A stretch of DNA of 64,000 bases from Lindgomyces ingoldianus (taxonomy: Eukaryota; Ascomycota; Dothideomycetes; Pleosporales; Lindgomycetaceae), in the NCBI RefSeq assembly GCF_010093535.1, contig NW_022985168.1, positions 992,827 to 1,056,826 on the forward strand, written 5' to 3'. Below the pieces are notes generated by a model. That model was not told the DNA's origin. It worked only from the letters and a program-made list of their open reading frames with translations, and ran no database searches. The position numbers and the translations under genes are program-made. Positions 58,501 through 64,000 of the stretch are shown in pieces (positions within the stretch are counted from its first letter, which is position 1; the number at the start of each line of letters is the position of its first letter).

Positions 58501-60579
58501 GACATTATATTAAAAGCTTATTAAACTTGTTTTTAAAAAAGACATATAACAAGTTATAGTAGTCTTAAAAGACTATTATTTTTAAGTTAGTGCATTTTTA
58601 AAAAGCTAGAGCTTAGTCTATATTAGAAATTATAACTACATAGATTTTATAATCTAGTTATTAAGCTAGAGTTATAAATAGAGCAGGTTTTATATAGCAG
58701 ATGTCTATCTACTGTTTAAGTCCTAGTTTATGTTTAAATTAAGTAGGTAAAGATTTCTTAAAAGCTTTTTTTTTTTTAAGTTTAAGTAGTTATTAAATTA
58801 TTTTATATAGCTTATCTTAGTAAAAGGCCTAGCTTATTAGCCTTACTTAGGTAGTTCTTTTCTAAGTTATTAAAAAGTAGGTCTAGAAACCTTTTATATT
58901 AAGTGCTACTTAGGTATTATTTAAGTGTAAGCATAAGTATATATCTTAGCATTAAAAAAAGTTAAAGTTTAGAACTTACTTTTAGTAATTAAAGGCAACT
59001 TTATGCTAATATAGCTATAGTTGTTCTAGAATTAGGTTATAACATCTTATGTTTATTACATAAAGCTTAATCTACTTCTTATAGTGTTAGTAAGTAATTA
59101 TAATAGTTATAGTATAAAAAATAGAACCTTTTTTAAGTTATTTTCTATTAAATTTAGTTAGGTAAATTATTTAGGTAAGTAGTGTTAATTAAAAATTTAG
59201 TTTACATGCTAGTTCTTTATTAATATAACCTATACTGTTTACTCCTAAGTTAATAAGAGCTTATATTAAGGCTAATATAGTTTTTTATTATAAATATCTA
59301 GAAATATTAACTTAGTACTTTTAGTTATTAGTAGGGGACTTAGCCTATAGGTTAGTAAAGATCTAGTGCTAAATTAGTCCTAAAGGGCAACTTAGCTCTA
59401 AGATAAGCTTTTTTACAGGCTCTTACTACTATAGCTACAGCTGTGTTAAGAGTAGTAAAAAGGATTAAAGCTTAAATATAAGTTAGAGCCTTTATAAAAA
59501 TAAAATTAAAATAGTAAAGATTTTTAATAAGTGCTAGCAGCACTACTTATATAGACTTAAAAAAGGGGAATAAAGCAGTTTTAAAAAATATAACTATACT
59601 TACTACACTTAAAGCATTAACTTTTTTTTTATAATTTTTACACTTTTTAAAACTAACTAGAGCATAATTTAAATTAATTTTTATTATATTAGAGTTCTTA
59701 TTTATAACTGCGCTAGTTTAGAGGTGTATTAAGGCTTATATAAAAAGGAACCTTATATTATTATTATAGGTAGCAATTAAGTTTGCATACGCGTTAAAGT
59801 TATTTAAGAGGGGTTCTTTTACTATAGCGCGTTATAGTTTAGTTAAGAGGGAGTTATATAGGGCTATAATTAGACCTATCTTATTTAGGCCTATATTAAA
59901 TGTAAGTTAGTAGAACTTAGTAAAGTGTAAAGTAAAGCTTTTTTTTCTTTATTATAAAGTGTTTAGGTAACTTAGGGCTATTAACTTTTTATTTAGGTCT
60001 TTATAAGTTACTTATAAAAACGCTATAAATTAATCTAAGTTAATAATATCCTTATCTATTAGTAAGTTAATTAAGGTTATTATATTATAGTTAAGTTAAA
60101 AGTAAGCATATAGTAACTAAAAGTGTTTAGAGGGAAATTAGTCTGTGTTTTCTTTAAGTTTATATTAAAGCTTATGTAGAAAGAAAAGTAGGTCTTTTTA
60201 TTTTCTATTAAATAGTAGGGGATTAGAGAGTTAGTTAGATTTTATTACTAAGTTAAAAAGGTTATAGGTTGTAGGCAGTGTTAGATAAAAGAAAGTTAAG
60301 CTATCTCTAGACTTCTAGGTAAGCTTTAAAGCTAGTAAGTTCTTAGTTTCTACTACTATAATAAAAGTTAAAGTAGAAATAAACTACTTAATAATATAAA
60401 GCTATTTTTTAAAGTCCTTTTAAAAAGCTTTTAAGCTTATAACATAGCAGCTTTCTTATAAAGTAAGCGCTTTTTAAAAAGCTTCTTAGCTTACTTTAAT
60501 AGCTTAGAGTTATATAAATACTAAGCTTATTAGATTAGATTTAAAGGCTATTCTTAGCTAGAGTTTTAACATAATATAA
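55553..60579 (-). pseudogene. Gypsy B2 gag-pol, RIP-inactivated
   Basis: Read on the minus strand: gag from 60579; zinc-knuckle remnant near 59600; protease-like near 59240; RT from about 58420; the catalytic box near 57980-58005 as YINNI (both Asp changed to Asn); RNase H near 57430-57600; integrase near 56250-56950. The same catalytic codons are mutated as in B1, which is expected from RIP acting on the same CpA-context sites. No frame is open. Confidence 0.88.
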
Positions 60580-60897
60580 TGTTATAATTATGCATAAGTA
60601 AAGTTATAGAGCTTTACAGAAGTCTAGTTTAATTACTATGTAAAGTATTATAGTAAGTACAAGATGTTATGTAAGAAATAAGAAGGTTTAGAAGAAAATT
60701 AGTAATTAAATACTTAGCTTAAAAGTTTAAGCACTTTAGGTATAAATTAAGCCTATTCTAGGTTTAGTTAGTGTTAAGGCAGTTTATGCTTAAGTTTATG
60801 TCTATGTTGTGTTGTGTTTGTGTTAGACATGCACTAATAATACTCTAGTACGCGTCTAATACAGTTATGTCTAGGATCTGGGGAGGATACCGTGACA
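60580..60897 (-). repeat. Gypsy B2 5' LTR
   Basis: 318 bp. Inner edge TGTTATAATTATGCATAAG is mutated, outer edge GGGGAGGATACCGTGACA unmutated. Confidence 0.95.
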
Positions 60898-61141
60898 CAT
60901 TTGCATGTTATGCCTAGTCTAATTACACTATCTACAGCGCCTTTAGAATTACTTACCTACTTTAGCTTACACTTGCTTCTTTACCTTCTTTCTATTACTG
61001 CGCGCTCTAACCTCCTTTAGAGCTGTTAAGCGCAGGCCTTTCTAAATGTAGCTGCCTTATTAGCTGCTTAAAGCTTAGTAATTTTCTATTACGCTAACAC
61101 TAGCTTATATATAGTTATTGCTGCCCTTTTTAAGGCTTTTT

Positions 61142-61734
61142 TTCTAGAGACATTACCCCCCTATAACCCTCTCTATACGTAGAGCTACTTGTAACACAAC
61201 TAATATCTACTAGAGATTGCTGCCTGCTGCTGTAATCTACTGTAGTTTGCTGTAATTTGCTATAGTTTGCTGTAATTTACCAAGGTTTACTGTAATTTAC
61301 TATAGTTTACTGCAATTTGCTGTAGTTTACTATAATTTACTATAGTTTACTTTATGCATCTCTTAACACTAGTAGGCAATCTCTTACTAACACCTTTAAG
61401 CATTACCCTATTATATTTAAACAGTAGTTAAAGAAGCTAAACTAGCAGTTATGTAAGCATAACAGCTTATTAAAGTATTACATGTACTACAGTAATCTTT
61501 GCAGTGATAGAGAGGCAGAGGTAGAGGCAGAGGCAGCGCTAGAGCTCCCTAGCACTCTAAGAAATTCCTGCAGAGGTAATAAAATACATAAGCTAAGGCT
61601 CTACAACTAGAGCTTTAATGCTAAAATAATTAAATTAAAGATATTAGGTAGCAGTATTAGGCATAGTGTAGTAGTATTAGGCGGTAAAAGGAATAAGCGC
61701 AACGTGTAACAAGGTAGGCACAGTTAACTACATA
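61142..61734. other. Unassigned stretch inside inverted repeat E
   Basis: It begins after the pogo fragment and runs into the right copy of repeat E, of which it is probably a continuation absent from the truncated left copy. It contains the 10-bp minisatellite (61228-61347) and a GGCAGA-rich tract (61511-61535). No protein motif seen. Confidence 0.45.
61228..61347. repeat. 10-bp minisatellite (TGCTGTAATT/TACTATAGTT), 12 units
   Basis: Twelve units in strict 10-bp phase, alternating AATT-type and AGTT-type. They look like RIPed versions of the TGCTGCAATT units at 52781-52850. Confidence 0.93.
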
Positions 61735-62532
61735 GCCTTCTCTTGCTTATAGAGGTTTAGGCTAGACTAGAGACAACTGCTAGTGCTAGTGCTAGCCCTA
61801 GCATTATCTATATATATATTATACTATGCAAGAATACTTAGCTTAAGTATTCCTGTACGTACCTTTTAGTACAGTGGGGAAAGTTACATAGTATTAGCTT
61901 AGCAGGCAGGGCGTCTACCTTATTACACAACGCTAGAGACTGCAAGGTGCAAAAGAGAGAATGTAAGAGGTATTAAGCAGAAAACACAGGTTATAGAGAG
62001 GGAATGCAGAATAGGGGGGTAACAAGAGAGAGTAAACCTTAGGGTTAAAGACAGAGGTGTAACAGCGCAGGCAAGACAATAGGTTTAAATGCGGTAGGAA
62101 TCCACTTAGAGGCATATAGGAGTGCGTGGGGACTCTAAACCTGGGAATGCTATTAACACCTATAGGCCTTATACAAAAGAATATTAGAAAACTACTAAGC
62201 TAGCTACAGAGGCAAGGTGCAACTAAATACATAAGGGAATAGAGGTAACTGCAGAGGACTAGGTTAAGTTATAGTTAGGGCTAATACAGGGACCCTTTAG
62301 ATAGGGTCTAAGCGACCTAAGATAGAACAATTTGTAGAATTATTATAAGAGGTACAGAGGCTAAGGAGCCTATACACCTTGTGCTAAGCCCTTAGAGTAC
62401 TTAGGGGTTAGATAGCTGTAACATAACTGTAACAAAGAAAGACTATTATAAGGGTAGGAACATGTTAAGAGCTAGAGCTAGCTATTATTTACATTTTTAG
62501 CTATATTAGTGTGTTAGTAATTAGTTACATGC
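61735..62532 (-). repeat. Inverted repeat E, right copy
   Basis: Inverse of 51993-52595. It is interrupted by a family-D solo LTR (62058-62347). It keeps the hairpin, the TATATATA tract and the GC/pyrimidine-rich core, and has a single 30-bp unit near its outer end. After removing insertions and extra units the two copies are both about 0.5 kb. Confidence 0.75.
62058..62347 (+). repeat. Solo LTR, family D, with TSD
   Basis: 290 bp, TGTAACAGCGCAGG to TTATTATA, flanked by perfect AGAGG (62053-62057 and 62348-62352). Same length as 27547-27836, with moderate C-to-T / G-to-A change. Confidence 0.92.
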
Positions 62533-62646
62533 TATAGTTAAATGTTGTTATTATACATCTATTACCTGTCTAATACTACTCTGCTAAGCATTATGCTATA
62601 ACTATTTTTTAACCTAGATAACTTACTTTAATGCGCTAACTATTAC

Positions 62647-62810
62647 TGTTGTGTAAGAAGAGCACAGGGACCTTGCGTTGCGCACATAGGCTTAGTGTCG
62701 CGCCTGTGTTTTAGACAAGCAGCCTAAGACACTTAGCGCCTAAGCTCTCTATAAGCCTCTTATAGTTAATAGACTTGCTTCTTATTGCTCTTTAATTAGC
62801 AGTTGTGATA
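62647..62810 (-). repeat. Solo LTR, family M, with TSD
   Basis: 164 bp flanked by perfect ATTAC (62642-62646 and 62811-62815). Inverse of 38684-38844, with RIP-type transitions. Confidence 0.85.
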
Positions 62811-63311
62811 ATTACTCTAAGCAAGCTTTGCTTTTACAGATTATTTATAAACTGTTGTAGTATTTTAATCTATAGTGCTTATTAAGCTTATAAGTGTACA
62901 CCTATATATAATCTAGAATCTACTGTCTAGCTGCCTTAATTAGCTTTATTTAGACCTTTATCTAAAATTTTATTATCTAATAACTATCTAAGTGTATTGG
63001 CGTAGTGGTACAGAGCTCCGTCCTTACATAATAATCAACCAACAGCGGGGTACGGTCGGTGTTCGACCCCCACCTCGGTCAGCTTTAAGCCAGTTTTTAG
63101 ACTGAAACGTGAGGCGGCCTCTTCTGGCGCCACGTTGTTGCTGCTGGAAGGTCTAGTGTATATGGCTTAGCTGGCGTGGGCCACTAAGCGTCGTTATTTA
63201 TCCCGCGCCTCTGGGCCGCAGGTGGTCAGCCTCTGGCCGGTAACCGAGACATGCGCATAGGCGCCTCTGAGCTGCGGGTAGGTCATGTGACGCCTGGGAC
63301 ATGCGTCTGCT

Positions 63312-63325
63312 AAGAAGGGGGATAA
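63312..63325 (+). promoter_or_regulatory. Polypurine tract of miniature LTR element
   Basis: AAGAAGGGGGATAA abuts the TGTAAGG start of the 3' LTR. This is the canonical position for plus-strand priming. Confidence 0.75.
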
Positions 63326-63478
63326 TGTAAGGCCAAGATGGCGCTTACGTGTAAGGCCGAGATGGTGCTTACGTGCGACGGGTATATATACTATTCTGTA
63401 CGCAATAATTAACTGTTGGTTAATTATTCGCACCTTTTTGGTTGTATTAGCGTAGTGGTACAGAGCTCCGTCCTTACA
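63326..63478 (+). repeat. 3' LTR of miniature element (family J)
   Basis: 153 bp, TGTAAGGCCAAGATGG to CCGTCCTTACA. Relative to solo LTR J it has a 24-bp tandem duplication at its start (63326-63349 and 63350-63373). Contains TATATATACTATTC (63384-63397). Confidence 0.85.
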
Positions 63479-63636
63479 CTAAGTGCGTTTTTTCTGCCAC
63501 TTTAAACATTTTATATAAAGAGTGCTTCTCTAGTTACTTTTAAGTTAATAGTAAAAGTAGTAGCTAGCTTTTATAAGGTGTCTTTTTTTTAAATAGCATC
63601 TTTATTAATGCTGCTTTATTTAGTGTTTTACTACTA

Positions 63637-64000
63637 ACGTACCTAACAGGTTGGCCGGCCACACGGGTTGGCCGGCCACTTTTGCTAAGCCCCTACTAAA
63701 CTCTACCTATCTATATAATGCCTTAACAACAACACTAGATTAAATCTTCTAAAGAATGTTAGATACAGCTTACTTTTTAGGCTTTTAAATAAGACTTAAA
63801 ACTCTCCTTGCAACGCGCTGCAGCTATCTATAATGTCTCTTACACAACACTAAGTAATTAACGTGCTAGACAGCCTTTATAAGCAGAATGCTAGCCTAAA
63901 TTAAGAAATCTAACTAAGCTTAAAAAGAAAGTAGTTGTTAAGTACATACTTAAGCTTATTACACGCAGATTTCCCCTTAGGCTTACAGCTAAAGCTAATA
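63637..64000 (+). mobile_element. Pogo-like family T3, second copy, cut by window edge
   Basis: It starts ACGTACCTAACAGG with TA before it (63635-63636) and carries the two GGTTGGCCGGCCAC repeats. It follows 34608-34970 nearly base for base through the transposase start. The rest lies beyond the window. Confidence 0.88.

Larger units (their letters stand above)
55235..60897 (-). mobile_element. Ty3/Gypsy B2, uninterrupted copy
   Basis: 5663 bp with 318-bp LTRs (55235-55552 and 60580-60897) and perfect CATTT duplications (55230-55234 and 60898-60902). It is collinear in reverse with Gypsy B1 without that copy's nested elements. It provides the uninterrupted layout of the family: gag near the right LTR, integrase near the left. 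Confidence 0.96.
55074..61141 (-). pseudogene. Pogo P-3 C-terminal fragment split by Gypsy B2
   Basis: 55083-55229 matches the last about 150 bp of P-type elements (TIR inner part, AGCAGTTGCTTACAT onward). 60903-61141 continues into the C-terminal transposase region, parallel to 3540-3830 of P-1. The two parts join exactly when Gypsy B2 and its CATTT duplication are removed. The outermost end and the rest of the element are lost. Confidence 0.75.
62993..63478 (+). mobile_element. Miniature LTR retroelement (TRIM-like)
   Basis: It is flanked by CTAAG on both sides (62988-62992 and 63479-63483). The 3' LTR at 63326-63478 matches solo LTR J. The first 36 bp (62993-63028) repeats the last 36 bp of that LTR, so the 5' LTR is a short remnant. 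The 297-bp interior has no coding capacity. It ends in a polypurine tract, AAGAAGGGGGATAA (63312-63325), directly before the 3' LTR. It is GC-rich and free of RIP. It would need proteins from another retrotransposon. Confidence 0.75.

Noticed and set aside
62993..63083. A tRNA gene at the miniature element 5' end
   Set aside because: A- and B-box-like motifs are present, but no acceptor or anticodon stem can be folded; treated as tRNA-like promoter boxes only.
63194..63433. 79-codon minus-strand frame
   Set aside because: It spans the polypurine tract and 3' LTR of the miniature element; no domain.

Overview
The window looks like a heterochromatic, transposon-packed block from a filamentous ascomycete (Pezizomycotina). 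Most of it is extremely AT-rich and dense in TA, TAG and TAA. Every recognisable transposon protein is broken by C-to-T / G-to-A changes, mainly CAG/CAA to TAG/TAA stops and GAY to AAY (Asp to Asn at catalytic sites). That is the signature of repeat-induced point mutation (RIP). I found no intact protein-coding gene. The only functional-looking gene is a tRNA-Ala(AGC) at 41308-41379.

Left block, 1-36931: a set of nested insertions that can be unpacked because target-site duplications (TSDs) survive. A minus-strand Ty3/Gypsy element is interrupted by a pogo-derived foldback element (2593-14734). That contains a full pogo/Fot1-like element (3371-14508), which contains a minus-strand Copia element (4662-13927), which contains a solo LTR (7428-7554) and a deleted Copia element (8244-12111). 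To the right, a minus-strand Copia (about 15240-33697) contains a Gypsy (16104-28645), which itself contains another Gypsy (18802-25379) and a solo LTR. The same Copia also carries a second foldback element (29740-30839) and a second pogo-like family (31246-33365) with its own solo LTR. A third pogo-like family (34608-35738) and a tandem LTR pair (36237-36908) follow.

Middle block, 36932-42755: more pogo-in-pogo nesting and three solo LTRs, then a short island of near-normal base composition (about 38600-41400). The island holds a broken patatin-like phospholipase gene. Its catalytic-domain part is on the plus strand (38875-39323) and its C-terminal part on the minus strand (40521-41093), as if split by an inversion. 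Between them is a hAT-type miniature element (39540-40198) with a perfect 8-bp TSD. The tRNA gene follows.

Right block, 42756-64000: a long pogo copy, a hAT-like element split by the most complete Copia (45042-51424), and a pair of about 0.5-kb inverted repeats (51993-52595 and 61735-62532). These flank Copia remnants, a pogo fragment and a second, inverted copy of the Gypsy at 16104 (55235-60897). The block ends with solo LTRs, a 486-bp miniature LTR element (62993-63478) and the start of another pogo-like element cut by the window edge.

These sequences do not cooperate as genes. The logic of the region is stratigraphic: autonomous elements inserted into one another and were mutated by RIP, while short solo LTRs and miniature elements largely escaped. 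Two assembly gaps (Ns) are present, at 13758-13767 and 51659-51778. Family names such as P, FB, C1 and D are local labels used only here.
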